The notes under the pieces: model-generated
Seen by the model: the letters and a program-made list of their open reading frames with translations, nothing else
The model's database searches: none
Told to the model about the DNA's origin: nothing
NCBI GenBank assembly: GCA_050696075.1
Contig: JBOGUF010000184.1
Location: forward strand, 1 to 35,434
DNA: 35,434 nt
Reading direction: 5' to 3'
Origin: JBOGUF01 sp050696075
Lineage (GTDB): Bacteria; Chloroflexota; Chloroflexia; Thermomicrobiales; UBA6265
Program-made: the position numbers and the translations under genes
Part shown: positions 1-7,804 of the stretch, piece after piece
Position numbering within the stretch: the stretch's first letter is position 1
How the letters are laid out: each line of letters opens with the position of its first letter

Positions 1-46
1 GCATGGCCGCGAGGCCCCGTCTCGTATGTGCGGCTGCTCCTGCTCG

Positions 47-664
47 CTAGCTGAAGACACGCACGAGGACGTCACTCGGAGCAAAGTTGTTGGTGGGGTT
101 CTGGTCCTGCGGGCAGGCGGAGACGCCGATGCGGGTGTCCGCCAGGGCTTCAAGCAGCACGTAGTCGTTGCGCTCGGCAAGCGATTCCCTGAGCTCCAGT
201 TCACCTCGCTGTAAGATGGCGACATTCATGAACCAGTTGACCGGGTCGGGGATCTGGTCGTACGTTGCTCCGGTGTCGGCCAAAGCGTCGGCGAGCGCCG
301 ATCGGCAACTGGCGTGGTTTGGCAGCCCGTAGTCTTCCTCGTACCGCCTCGGATCGCAGGCCGCGAAGAGGAGGTCGTGGCGACCGACCGTGTCTTCGAC
401 GATTTCGAAGAGCGGGGTTCGCCGGTTGGAGTAAAGCTTCATGCCGGTTTGCAGCATGATCGAGCTGTTCTTGGCCCGCGTCACCGCGGTCGACAAATGC
501 TCCGCCAGGTCGTCCAAGCCGAAGACGACGAAATCGGCAACCTGCTTCCCCTGAACGGTCGTGATCTGAACCAACTGCCCGGAGCGAACCTCGTCGGCGA
601 ATGCTTCCCCGGGTCGTATCTGACGGGCCTTGACAGCCTTCCGGCCGGCCAGGAACTCACTCAC
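47..664 (-). CDS. DUF1989 (urea carboxylase-associated) family protein
   Basis: A 205-residue protein matching the DUF1989 family, whose members often sit beside urea carboxylase or aminomethyltransferase genes. Their chemistry is not firmly established. Visible family landmarks are GKQVADF (39-45), LYSN (77-80), VEDTVGRHDLL (89-99), the C103-D-P motif, H117-x-x-C120 and C184-P-Q-D. The Cys/His set could form the metal site reported for family structures, which is inference. I chose the GTG at 664 because a GAGAGGGG ribosome site lies 8 bases upstream. An ATG six codons earlier (682) lacks one. Much longer upstream extensions of this frame run antisense to the next gene and are not credible. 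No urea carboxylase or amidase neighbour is visible, so the role here is open. The gene is divergent from the zinc-ribbon gene at 850. Confidence 0.85.
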   Translation of the reverse strand: MSEFLAGRKAVKARQIRPGEAFADEVRSGQLVQITTVQGKQVADFVVFGLDDLAEHLSTAVTRAKNSSIMLQTGMKLYSNRRTPLFEIVEDTVGRHDLLFAACDPRRYEEDYGLPNHASCRSALADALADTGATYDQIPDPVNWFMNVAILQRGELELRESLAERNDYVLLEALADTRIGVSACPQDQNPTNNFAPSDVLVRVFS

Positions 665-703
665 GCGGTTGTCCCCTCTCATTGACGTATGCCAAACCGC
701 TCC

Positions 704-733
704 ATTGTCGCAGGCCGGTGCAGGCGGATTCAA
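704..733 (-). promoter_or_regulatory. Putative sigma-70-type promoter of the DUF1989 gene
   Basis: On the minus strand TTGAAT (733-728) and GACAAT (709-704) are separated by 18 bases, placing a start of transcription near 697, about 30 bases before the GTG at 664. Each hexamer matches the consensus at four of six positions, so this is a plausible but unproven site. Confidence 0.4.
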
Positions 734-849
734 TCTGCATCTGCCGGCTTGGCGACGTCGGCGCATCCCGCGGCCTATGCCATACTTTGCCGTCACGAGC
801 GGTAAGGGGTCACGATCGGCGGCGGGCCGCCAAAGGAAGGAAGGCCACC

Positions 850-1944
850 ATGGAACGATGTCCAAACTGCGGCGCCACGGTCCGGGCGGGCGCAAAGTTC
901 TGCACCACCTGTGGGATGCGGCTTCCGGAAATGCCAGCCGCCGAGTCTGCCTCGCCCTCGCCGTCGACAAGCCGTTCGCCGTTCGAATCGACCTCGTCGG
1001 TCGGGACCTCTCGCTGGCCGTCGGAGCGACCGAGTCAAGGGGCGGCCGGGGACGCGACCGGCGGATACGCCGTAGCCTCGGAAGGTAGTCAGCCGGCCGC
1101 ACGGAGCGATCAACCGGCGACCGACACCACCGCATCGGCCGAGGAGAGTCCTGCCGAGGCCGATCCGAGCGGACCGCCAGCTTGGCCGTCGCTGGGCCGC
1201 CCGTCGTCCTGGAACAGTTCGTGGCGCTCGGCGGCGCCAGAAACCACCGATGACGCGTCGGGCGAGGCCGAACCGATCGAGGCGCCGGCCGAGGCGGTTG
1301 CTCCCGAGGAGATCGAGGCGGAAGAGCCGCAAGTGACGGGAACGGAGATTGGTCTGGATGCCCCGGTGGAGGCCGGCATCGCCCAGGCCGCGGCGACCGA
1401 AGAGGTCGAAGAACCAGTTGCAGACGAGGCGGAGCAGGTGGCCGCGCCCGCCGATCTGGAAATCGAGGCCCTTTCGGAGCTAGAAGCGGCTCCGAAGCAA
1501 CATGCGGGACCGGCGGAGTTAGAGGAAGAACCGCGGGAGGAACAACCGTCGATTGAATTGCCTGAGCAGCAGCCAGGTCCGGCCGACGTCGCCGAGATGC
1601 CGGCGATGGGGGCCGGGGTCGATCGTGCCTACGCCTTGATCGACGAACTGCGTTCAGTTGTTACCGGGCTCTCCGGGACCGCGACTGATTCCGGCAACGC
1701 GGCGGTTGCGGACGACCTGGCGGCAGCGCGCTCGGGCGCGAACGACGACGAGTTTCAGCGGTTACGAGATGCTATCAATGGCGCTCGCGACCGGCCACGC
1801 GACATTGACACGATGCTCGACGTTTCCGGTCGCCTCGACGCGATTGCCGCGCTCCATGATGCCTACCAGCAACTGGCGACGGCGGTCGACGGCGCGATCG
1901 AGACGCTACGCCCTTCGGCGGGCGCTGGCAACTCGGAAGATTAG
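850..1944 (+). CDS. Zinc-ribbon protein with long acidic Ala/Glu-rich region
   Basis: A 364-residue protein of unknown function. It begins with a compact zinc ribbon, CPNCG (C4, C7) and CTTCG (C18, C21). A Ser/Thr/Pro-rich segment (about 30-130) and a strongly acidic Glu/Ala/Pro-rich segment (about 130-290) follow, both probably disordered. A helical C-terminal part (about 255-355) is rich in Asp, Ala and Arg and has the look of a coiled coil (for example EFQRLRDAINGARDRPRDID). There is no signal peptide or membrane segment, so it is likely cytoplasmic. The ATG at 850 has AGGAAGGA about 8 bases upstream and puts the ribbon at the very N-terminus, as usual for such proteins. Its stop overlaps the convergent PrsW-like gene by 4 bases (TTAG shared at 1941-1944). 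That neighbour also carries zinc ribbons, which hints at a related role. Confidence 0.8.
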   Translation: MERCPNCGATVRAGAKFCTTCGMRLPEMPAAESASPSPSTSRSPFESTSSVGTSRWPSERPSQGAAGDATGGYAVASEGSQPAARSDQPATDTTASAEESPAEADPSGPPAWPSLGRPSSWNSSWRSAAPETTDDASGEAEPIEAPAEAVAPEEIEAEEPQVTGTEIGLDAPVEAGIAQAAATEEVEEPVADEAEQVAAPADLEIEALSELEAAPKQHAGPAELEEEPREEQPSIELPEQQPGPADVAEMPAMGAGVDRAYALIDELRSVVTGLSGTATDSGNAAVADDLAAARSGANDDEFQRLRDAINGARDRPRDIDTMLDVSGRLDAIAALHDAYQQLATAVDGAIETLRPSAGAGNSED

Positions 1945-3209
1945 CGACGCTCGTCCGCGTCCGCGGTCTTTGATGTCGGCGCGCGCGGCTCGTTCCCGTC
2001 CGACTCCTCGTCGGCGATGGGCTGAGGACCGTCCGGCTCGTCCGCTGGCGCCACTTGCGATGGCGCCGCCAGGGCGGCCAGGGGTCGTCCACAGTTGGCG
2101 CAGAAGGCTCCGGCTGGAGTGACTCGCCCGCAGTGCGGGCAAACCAGCCGCTGTCCCGTTCCGCCGAGCGCTTGCAGATCGAACCGCAGCGCCTTGCGCA
2201 AGACGAGTCGGAAGGAAATGAACAGGAGCGCGAAGAGGAGAACGGTGCCCCAGAGGAGTTCCCAGCGCGCGCCCGCCGGCTGCACGAGGAGATCGCCGAC
2301 GCTGAAAAGCATGATCCCGCCGACGCCGAGGGCGACGGGCAGGGTGAGTTCCGACGGGCGCAGGACCATCGCGTAGTACCACATGCCCGCGCCGACGAGT
2401 GCGGCAAAGGCGCCGAACAGCAACGGGCGCACGACCGTCAGGCCGATCAGCGTCGCCGTCCAGTCTTCGAGCGGAATGCGCGGATTGTTGCCGTCGGTGA
2501 TTACCGGCCAGTAGTAGACGATCGCGGTTGCGGCCGCATAGCCGAACCCGGCGGCGGCGGCGAGCGTTACGCCGTCCATCACTTCATTGCGATAGACCGG
2601 ATACTTTCGCATGAAGACCGGTACGACCAACTGCAGACCGATGGCGACCACGGGCATGACAAGCCCGGTCACCAGAATGACCAGCGCCGGCGGACTGCCT
2701 TCCGCTTCCGCGAAGCGCCCGCCGTACCCGGCGGCGCCGATCTTGAGCGGGGCGTTCTCGATCCAGAATTCGTTGACGAAGAATTGATTGACCACGCCGA
2801 CGACGATCCCGCTGAGACATCCGGCGCCGAGCGCGCCGATGATTCCCAACCAGGGTTCGCGTTCGAACAGATCGAGCTCGGTCAGAAAGCGCAGCGCCAA
2901 GAGCGGGACGACGAAGACGCCGACCAGGATGGCCAACCCTTCGCGCCCCGCGAGGAGCGACAAGAGGATGAGCAGGATGGCGGCGTCGACGATCCAGGAA
3001 TAGCTTGGGCGATCGGGCATGCCCAGTTTCGACAGCGAGCGGGCGGCCGCCGATCGTGGCGAGGCGCCAGACGCTGGCGCCGCGTCGTCGTCTGCGGCCG
3101 CCTTGGCAAAGGTGGCGCCGCCAGAACGTAGCGGTTTGCCGCAGCGGCTACAGAAATCGGCGATCTCGACCTCGGCGCCGCAATTTCCACAATTGACCGT
3201 CTGGCGCAC
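1941..3209 (-). CDS. PrsW-like polytopic membrane protein with N- and C-terminal zinc ribbons
   Basis: A 422-residue protein with a zinc ribbon at each end (C7, C10, C20, C23 and C357, C360, C370, C373) and about eight hydrophobic helices between. The core aligns by pattern with the PrsW/glutamic intramembrane protease family: LFEREPW for the Y-E-x-E-P motif and MDGVTLAAAAGFGYAAATAIVYY for the D-G-x-x-Y-G...G-F-A...E-N...Y motif. The residues considered catalytic in active PrsW (the EE pair, the EN, and the His of the late motif) appear replaced by AI, AT and LL, so proteolysis is doubtful. I chose the GTG at 3209, preceded by AAGGAAGGGGAG. An upstream start at 3275 would add 22 unrelated residues. 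The C-terminal tail after the second ribbon is acidic. A scaffold or sensor role is possible but not shown. Confidence 0.8.
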   Translation of the reverse strand: MRQTVNCGNCGAEVEIADFCSRCGKPLRSGGATFAKAAADDDAAPASGASPRSAAARSLSKLGMPDRPSYSWIVDAAILLILLSLLAGREGLAILVGVFVVPLLALRFLTELDLFEREPWLGIIGALGAGCLSGIVVGVVNQFFVNEFWIENAPLKIGAAGYGGRFAEAEGSPPALVILVTGLVMPVVAIGLQLVVPVFMRKYPVYRNEVMDGVTLAAAAGFGYAAATAIVYYWPVITDGNNPRIPLEDWTATLIGLTVVRPLLFGAFAALVGAGMWYYAMVLRPSELTLPVALGVGGIMLFSVGDLLVQPAGARWELLWGTVLLFALLFISFRLVLRKALRFDLQALGGTGQRLVCPHCGRVTPAGAFCANCGRPLAALAAPSQVAPADEPDGPQPIADEESDGNEPRAPTSKTADADERR

Positions 3210-3274
3210 CTTCGGCTCCCCTTCCTTGTTGCGACCGTGGGTGAGTGATCGCCCACCTCCGTTCCTGACCGACA

Positions 3275-3280
3275 AGTATA
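3275..3280 (-). promoter_or_regulatory. Putative -10 box of the PrsW-like gene
   Basis: TATACT on the minus strand lies about 65 bases before the GTG start at 3209. No good -35 hexamer stands at 16-18 bases, so the site is tentative. Confidence 0.35.
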
Positions 3281-3387
3281 GGGAGGATCGCGGCTTTACA
3301 CCGTGCCGACCTCGGAATCGCGCGACGGAGGGCGCGGTTCCCAGTCCTATCGCACCCGCCGGGGGATGCTTTTCGTCTCAGACCGAG

Positions 3388-3416
3388 TTGACAGCCGAAT
3401 CCGCGCTGCATACTAT
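3388..3416 (+). promoter_or_regulatory. Near-consensus sigma-70 promoter of the first CUT1 sugar transporter operon
   Basis: TTGACA (3388-3393), a 17-base spacer and TACTAT (3411-3416) give a perfect -35 and a five-of-six -10 with optimal spacing. Transcription would begin near 3423, leaving a leader of about 185 bases before the GTG at 3608. The rest of the 3210-3607 gap holds no convincing gene. It carries the -10 box of the divergent PrsW-like gene (3275-3280), this promoter, and a leader in which I recognise no known riboswitch. Confidence 0.65.
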
Positions 3417-3607
3417 CCGTTCGCTCTCGGCAGACGCCGCGAATCGAATGCTGTCCTGACTCATGGCTCCTGACGCTCACCATCCAAGGCTCCACTCGTT
3501 GAGCGGAGGTCTGGAGGGTCTCAGAGACGGCGAACTCTATGCGACGTCGCCGGGCACGGCTTGTGGCGTGGCCACGAGATCGCACGCGACAATCAGGAGG
3601 ATGGGCG

Positions 3608-5242
3608 GTGGTTTCCCACGTGAACCGGATTCTGCGCGCTCGGACCGGCCGGCGCGCGGTCGTCAAGGCAGCAACCGGGACAGTCGCGGCGTTTTGCGCG
3701 ACGGGTGTCCTCGGCAAGTCGTACCAGCGGTCGCTGGCGCAGGAGAGCGTGCGTGCCCAGATTCTGCAGATTCCCGGCGCCGGCGGGTCGCCGACCGAGC
3801 AGGACATGCAACGGGTCGGCGAACTCTGCCTCTTGAGCGACAAGAAGGACGCGTTTCAGGGGCAGACGCTGACGTTCCTGGGACTGAACAACGCCGGACT
3901 GCATAACCTCGTCTTCCGCCCGCTGGCGGCCGCCTGGTCGGAGCACACCGGCTGCGAGATCGAATGGATCGATCTGCCGCAGGACCAAGTCTTCGCCCGC
4001 GTGCAGCAAAGCATCGCCAGCGGCACGCTCGACTTCGACGTGCTCGAAGGCGGCGCCCCGTGGGAGGGCGACGTCCTCGGCAAAGGTTTGGCGTCGGCGA
4101 TGCCCGACTGGGTGAAGGCGCAGATCGAGATCGACGACTACGTCGTCTATCTGCAGCCGCCGGTCGGCACCTGGGACGGCGTAACGTACCGCGTCTCGAT
4201 CGACGGCGACGCGCACAATTTCAACTACCGGTCCGACGTCTTTGCCGATGCGGGACTGGCCGAGGAATGGACCGCATCGGGCGGCGAGGGCGAGTGGGGC
4301 GTGCCGACGACCTGGCAACAGGTCCAGGCGGCAACCGCCTTCATGAGCGGCAAAGAGTTCGAGGGCCAGCCGCTGTACGGCATCTTGGATGTCTGCAAGC
4401 CGTGGGGCGGCTTCGGGTTCTATTTCTTCACCAGCCGCGCGACCGCCTATGCCAAGCATCCGGAGGACGCGGCCTGGCTGTTCGATCCAGCCGACATGAC
4501 GCCGCGCATCAACAACCCGGCCTACCTGCGCGCCCTGCAAGACATCATCGACGCGCTGCCGCACGAACCGGCGGACCAAGTCAACGCCGACGGCAACCGC
4601 ACCTGGTCCGAACAGTTCCTGGCCGGCATCGGCACAATGGCCCACTGGTGGGGCGATCTCGGCTCCAACGTCTACACCAGCGACCTGTCGGTGGTGCAGG
4701 ATAAGGTCTCGTTCAGTATCCTGCCGGGTTCGCCCGATGTCTACAACTCGGCGACCGGCGCTTGGGACACGGTTCCGGGCAACAGCTTCTCCCCAAACAA
4801 TGCCTACATCGGCTGGGGTATCTACGTGATGAAGCGGACCGAGGAAAACGGCACAAACGAAGCTGCCTGGGACCTTGCCGCCCACCTGGGCGGCAAGGAC
4901 ATCTCCCTCTGGACCGCCGTCTATCCGTCCGGTTTTCAGCCCTACCGCAACAGCCACTTCAACGCGGAAGAATGGGCGGCGGTCGGGATGCCGCTGGAGT
5001 TCGCGGAGGCGTATCTCAAGTCGGAGGCGGACTCGTACAACCACCCGAACGCGGCGGTCGAACCGCGCATCCCTGGCATTTTCCAGTACTACATCGCGGC
5101 GGAGATCGAGCTGGCGAGGGCATACGCCGGGGAGGTGGAGCCTCAAGCGGCGCTCGACGCGGCCGCGGCCGAATGGGATCGGATCACCGACCAACTCGGC
5201 CGGGAGAGCCAGATCCAGCTCTACCAGGCGGCGCTGGGCTAG
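3608..5242 (+). CDS. CUT1-type sugar ABC transporter, extracellular substrate-binding protein
   Basis: A 544-residue family-1 solute-binding protein, longer than the usual 420-450. The N-terminus has a twin-arginine-like signal: GRRAVVKAATG with R15-R16, a hydrophobic stretch to about 36 and a possible cleavage after SLAQ. No lipobox cysteine is present, so it should be a free or cell-surface periplasmic-type protein. The mature part shows the expected pattern, with GQTLTFLGLNN early, the hinge-region segment DFDVLEG, and aromatic-rich ligand-cleft segments such as MAHWWGDLG and FSPNNAYIGWGIYVMK. The GTG at 3608 follows a perfect AGGAGG by 7 bases. Upstream in-frame extensions lack a ribosome site. 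Two permease genes follow in the same direction. The ligand cannot be named from sequence; a mono- or oligosaccharide is expected from the family. Confidence 0.88.
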   Translation: MVSHVNRILRARTGRRAVVKAATGTVAAFCATGVLGKSYQRSLAQESVRAQILQIPGAGGSPTEQDMQRVGELCLLSDKKDAFQGQTLTFLGLNNAGLHNLVFRPLAAAWSEHTGCEIEWIDLPQDQVFARVQQSIASGTLDFDVLEGGAPWEGDVLGKGLASAMPDWVKAQIEIDDYVVYLQPPVGTWDGVTYRVSIDGDAHNFNYRSDVFADAGLAEEWTASGGEGEWGVPTTWQQVQAATAFMSGKEFEGQPLYGILDVCKPWGGFGFYFFTSRATAYAKHPEDAAWLFDPADMTPRINNPAYLRALQDIIDALPHEPADQVNADGNRTWSEQFLAGIGTMAHWWGDLGSNVYTSDLSVVQDKVSFSILPGSPDVYNSATGAWDTVPGNSFSPNNAYIGWGIYVMKRTEENGTNEAAWDLAAHLGGKDISLWTAVYPSGFQPYRNSHFNAEEWAAVGMPLEFAEAYLKSEADSYNHPNAAVEPRIPGIFQYYIAAEIELARAYAGEVEPQAALDAAAAEWDRITDQLGRESQIQLYQAALG

Positions 5243-5252
5243 TTTTCGCTCC

Positions 5253-5324
5253 GTCATTCCGAGCGCAGCGAGGAATCTCGCCTCACAAGGCCGACAAGCG
5301 AGATTCCTCGTTCGTCGGAATGAC
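5253..5324. repeat. Intergenic inverted repeat of the GTCATTCCGAG...CTCGGAATGAC type
   Basis: Two arms, 5253-5281 and 5298-5324, are nearly perfect reverse complements with a 16-base loop. The outer ends read GTCATTCCGA and TCGGAATGAC. It lies just after the binding-protein stop and within the transporter operon, so the transcript should form a strong hairpin there. Elements of this general type are scattered through many high-GC genomes. Nothing indicates a coding role. Confidence 0.75.
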
Positions 5325-5340
5325 ATCGGACCTCATGTGC

Positions 5341-5382
5341 CAACGAAGCCAGCCTGACGACGAGCCAGGAATGGCTTCGTTG
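5341..5382. repeat. Second intercistronic hairpin, abutting the permease ribosome site
   Basis: A perfect 11-base inverted repeat, CAACGAAGCCA (5341-5351) and TGGCTTCGTTG (5372-5382), encloses a 20-base loop. Its 3' arm ends where the GAGGGG ribosome site of the permease at 5393 begins. It could protect the upstream binding-protein message or restrain permease translation (inference). Confidence 0.65.
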
Positions 5383-5392
5383 AGGGGACCTG

Positions 5393-6508
5393 ATGCAGCA
5401 TAGCTCCGCCGCTTCCACGTCGGTTGCCGACTTTGCCCAGGGTGGCGTCTCGCCTGAGCGACGGTCGTTGGGGCGCGGACTGATCCTGGCCGCGACGGCA
5501 GTCACGCTGGCCGCGCTGGGACTCCAACTCGCGAAGGCACTCGGTTGGACCGATTCGGGGTTTGAAAACTGGCGGCCGGTGGCGCTGGCCGTCGCCGGTT
5601 GGGCGGTGGCGCTCAACGTTGGCCTGGTCCTGGCGCGCGGCCCGCGCGGGGAGCGGGCGGTCTTCCTGCTGCCGGCGGTGCTGCTGACGCTGGCGTTCGT
5701 CATCTTTCCGACCATCTTCGCGATCTACGTCGCTTTCACCGACTGGAACCTGAGCGCCGTGGCGGGGCGCCAGTTCAACGGCCTCGACAACTTCCGGCGC
5801 CTCTTCAACGACGCCAACTTTTGGCAGTCGATGCGCAACATGGCCATCTACGTGGCGGCCGTGCTTGTGCAGTACCTGATCGCCTTCGGCCTCGCCCTGC
5901 TCTTGAACCAGGATATCCGCGGCCGCAAGTTCTTTCGCGTCGTCTTTCTCCTGCCCTTCATGCTCAGTCCGGTGGCGGTCAGCTTCATGATCGGCCGGTC
6001 GGTCCTCGATCCGCAATACGGACCCGCGGTCGACCTGCTGGCGAAGTTCGGGATCGAGAACGTGTCGTTCTACGGTGACAAATGGCCGGCGCGGATCAAC
6101 ATTATGATCATGGACGCCTGGTACTCGATCCCATTCCTCATGGTTCTCCTCTTAGCCGGTTTGCAGGCGATCCCGCACGAGGTCCTGGAGTCGGCCAAAA
6201 TCGACGGCGCGGCGGCCCGCGAGACCTTATTCCACATGATCTTTCCGCTGATGCTGCCGGTCAGCCTCACCGCCATCGTCTTGCGGATCATCTTCGAGTT
6301 GAAGTTGATCGACGTGGTACGGGTTGTGACCGGCGGCGGCCCGGGCGGCGCGACTGACACGGTGACGCTCTTCATCTTCCGCGAAGGGATCGAGAAGACC
6401 AACGTCGGCTACGCGACGGCGCTCTCCCAGTTCTATCTCGTCTGCGTCATCGTCCTGGTCACCGTCATTTTGGTGGTCGCGGGACGCTGGGTGCGGCGCT
6501 TTTCGTAA
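5393..6508 (+). CDS. CUT1 sugar ABC transporter permease (MalF/UgpA type)
   Basis: A 371-residue inner-membrane permease, the first of the pair that forms the translocation channel for the binding protein at 3608. It has two extra N-terminal hydrophobic segments (about 28-48 and 62-82), then the standard core beginning FLLPAVLLTLAFVIFPTIFAIY (91-112) with TDWNL and GLDNFRRLF, typical of MalF-like subunits. The cytoplasmic EAA loop that docks the ATPase is clear at 263-289 (EVLESAKIDGAAARE through IFPLMLP). GAGGGG precedes the ATG at 5 bases. It sits 150 bases after the binding-protein gene, with two hairpins in the gap. No ATPase gene lies in this operon, so a shared MsmX/MalK-type ATPase encoded elsewhere is expected. 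Confidence 0.9.
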   Translation: MQHSSAASTSVADFAQGGVSPERRSLGRGLILAATAVTLAALGLQLAKALGWTDSGFENWRPVALAVAGWAVALNVGLVLARGPRGERAVFLLPAVLLTLAFVIFPTIFAIYVAFTDWNLSAVAGRQFNGLDNFRRLFNDANFWQSMRNMAIYVAAVLVQYLIAFGLALLLNQDIRGRKFFRVVFLLPFMLSPVAVSFMIGRSVLDPQYGPAVDLLAKFGIENVSFYGDKWPARINIMIMDAWYSIPFLMVLLLAGLQAIPHEVLESAKIDGAAARETLFHMIFPLMLPVSLTAIVLRIIFELKLIDVVRVVTGGGPGGATDTVTLFIFREGIEKTNVGYATALSQFYLVCVIVLVTVILVVAGRWVRRFS

Positions 6509-6551
6509 CCGGCGAGCGCGCCGCGTTCAGTGACGCCACGAGGATTTCGTC

Positions 6552-7487
6552 ATGGCATCGGTCGCAACGCATCACGGCCAGCCACCACTTTCGGGAGTTG
6601 CCCCGCGGAGCCGGCACCTCCGCCGCCGAATTGGACGCATTTTGACGTATGCCGTCTTATCGACCTGGGCGTTTATCTGCCTTTTCCCTATCTTCTGGGT
6701 GATGACGACGGCATTCAAAGAGGCGACAGACATCTACCAGGGCGCGATTCTGCCCTGGTTGCAATATCAACCGACCTGGAAGGGGTGGGCGTCGCTCGGT
6801 CTGTCGCCGGACACGATCAACGCGGCCTCGGGCGCGAGGGAGTTCTTCTTCAAGCACGCACGCAACACCGTGGTTGTCTCCTTCGCGGGCGCGGCGTTGG
6901 CGACGATCATCGGCGCCTTCGCGGCCTACGGGCTAACCCGCTTCGACTACAAGTTCGGTCCCTGGCGGAACAAGGACATCTCTTTCTGGTTTCTCTCGCA
7001 GCTCATTCTGCCGCCGATTGCGCTGGCGATGCCGTTGCTGGTGTTGTACCGGGAGCTTTCCTTACTCGACACGCGGATCGGCTTGATTCTGATCTACACG
7101 ATCATGAACCTGCCGATCGTGATCTGGATCATGCGCGACCAGTTTAGCTCGGTGCCGGTGGAGTTGGAGCAGGCGGCGCTGGTCGATGGCGCCTCAATCT
7201 GGCAGGCGTTCTTTCGGATCGTCGTCCCGATCGCCGGTCCGGGATTCGTGGCCGCCTTCATTCTGGCGCTGGTGCTGTGCTGGAACGAGTATTTCTTCGC
7301 CGTCGTCCTCGCCGGCGCCGACTCGCCGACGCTTCCAATATTGCTCGCGGGCCAAACGAGCTCGCAGGGCATCCGCTGGTGGTCGATCGCGGCGCTCGCC
7401 ACGGCCGCAATCGTGCCCTTAGCGATTATCGGCATTCTCCTCGAACGCTACATCGTCAAAGGCCTCACCGCCGGGGCCGTCAAGTAA
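6552..7487 (+). CDS. CUT1 sugar ABC transporter permease (MalG/UgpE type)
   Basis: A 311-residue second permease of the same importer, 43 bases after the first and with GAGG upstream of its ATG. It starts with a basic cytoplasmic tail (RHLRRRIGR) and six predicted helices (first about 31-51, CLFPIFWVM). The family segment FFKHARNTVVVS...AAYGLTRF (98-131) is present. The EAA loop is at 203-230 (ELEQAALVDGASIWQAF through PIAGP). The C-terminus ends RYIVKGLTAGAVK, the usual MalG-family ending. Together the three genes 3608-7487 make a complete importer except for the ATPase. Confidence 0.9.
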   Translation: MASVATHHGQPPLSGVAPRSRHLRRRIGRILTYAVLSTWAFICLFPIFWVMTTAFKEATDIYQGAILPWLQYQPTWKGWASLGLSPDTINAASGAREFFFKHARNTVVVSFAGAALATIIGAFAAYGLTRFDYKFGPWRNKDISFWFLSQLILPPIALAMPLLVLYRELSLLDTRIGLILIYTIMNLPIVIWIMRDQFSSVPVELEQAALVDGASIWQAFFRIVVPIAGPGFVAAFILALVLCWNEYFFAVVLAGADSPTLPILLAGQTSSQGIRWWSIAALATAAIVPLAIIGILLERYIVKGLTAGAVK

Positions 7488-7573
7488 GCCTAACCGTATC
7501 CCTGGCAGACGCCTTGCAGTCTTGCGACGGTGAGGTCGTTGATTCGCCACGAGGAAGGGAATGTGGATCGCGG

Positions 7574-7801
7574 ATGAGCAAGGAACAACAGCGCCGACAG
7601 CGGACGCCGGAGCATCCCAGCGACAAGTACGCCCGGTCGCACGAAGCGCCGCCGCCGAGTGGCGAGGAGCCGCCTGAGCGCCTGAGCGAGCGGAACGGCG
7701 AAGACCTCGTCGAAGAGGCGTCGGAAGACTCGTTCCCGACGAGCGACCCGCCGAGTTACGCCCGTGGCAGCAGCAAACACACGACCGCGCGCGAGGAATA
7801 G
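7574..7801 (+). CDS. Small hydrophilic protein with conserved SFPTSDPPS motif
   Basis: A 75-residue, highly charged, probably disordered protein with no signal peptide or membrane segment. Residues 48-61 read EASEDSFPTSDPPS. This matches a recurring motif (E-S-F-P-A/T-S-D-P-P-S/A) that I recall from many short uncharacterised bacterial proteins of 50-90 residues. The function is unknown. The ATG at 7574 has only a weak purine stretch before it. A stronger AGGAAGGGA lies about 16 bases away, so the exact start is uncertain. The gene stands 86 bases after the transporter operon and may be read through from it. A repeat element begins four bases after its stop. Confidence 0.6.
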   Translation: MSKEQQRRQRTPEHPSDKYARSHEAPPPSGEEPPERLSERNGEDLVEEASEDSFPTSDPPSYARGSSKHTTAREE

Positions 7802-7804
7802 CGC

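Noticed and set aside
763..786. Extended -10 (TGCCATACT) as promoter of the acidic zinc-ribbon gene
   Set aside because: The -10 is two mismatches from consensus and no -35 exists at a valid distance, too weak to list as a feature.
3593..5326. A 577-codon open frame on the minus strand
   Set aside because: It is antisense to the sugar-binding protein gene, which has a ribosome site, a signal sequence and operon context.
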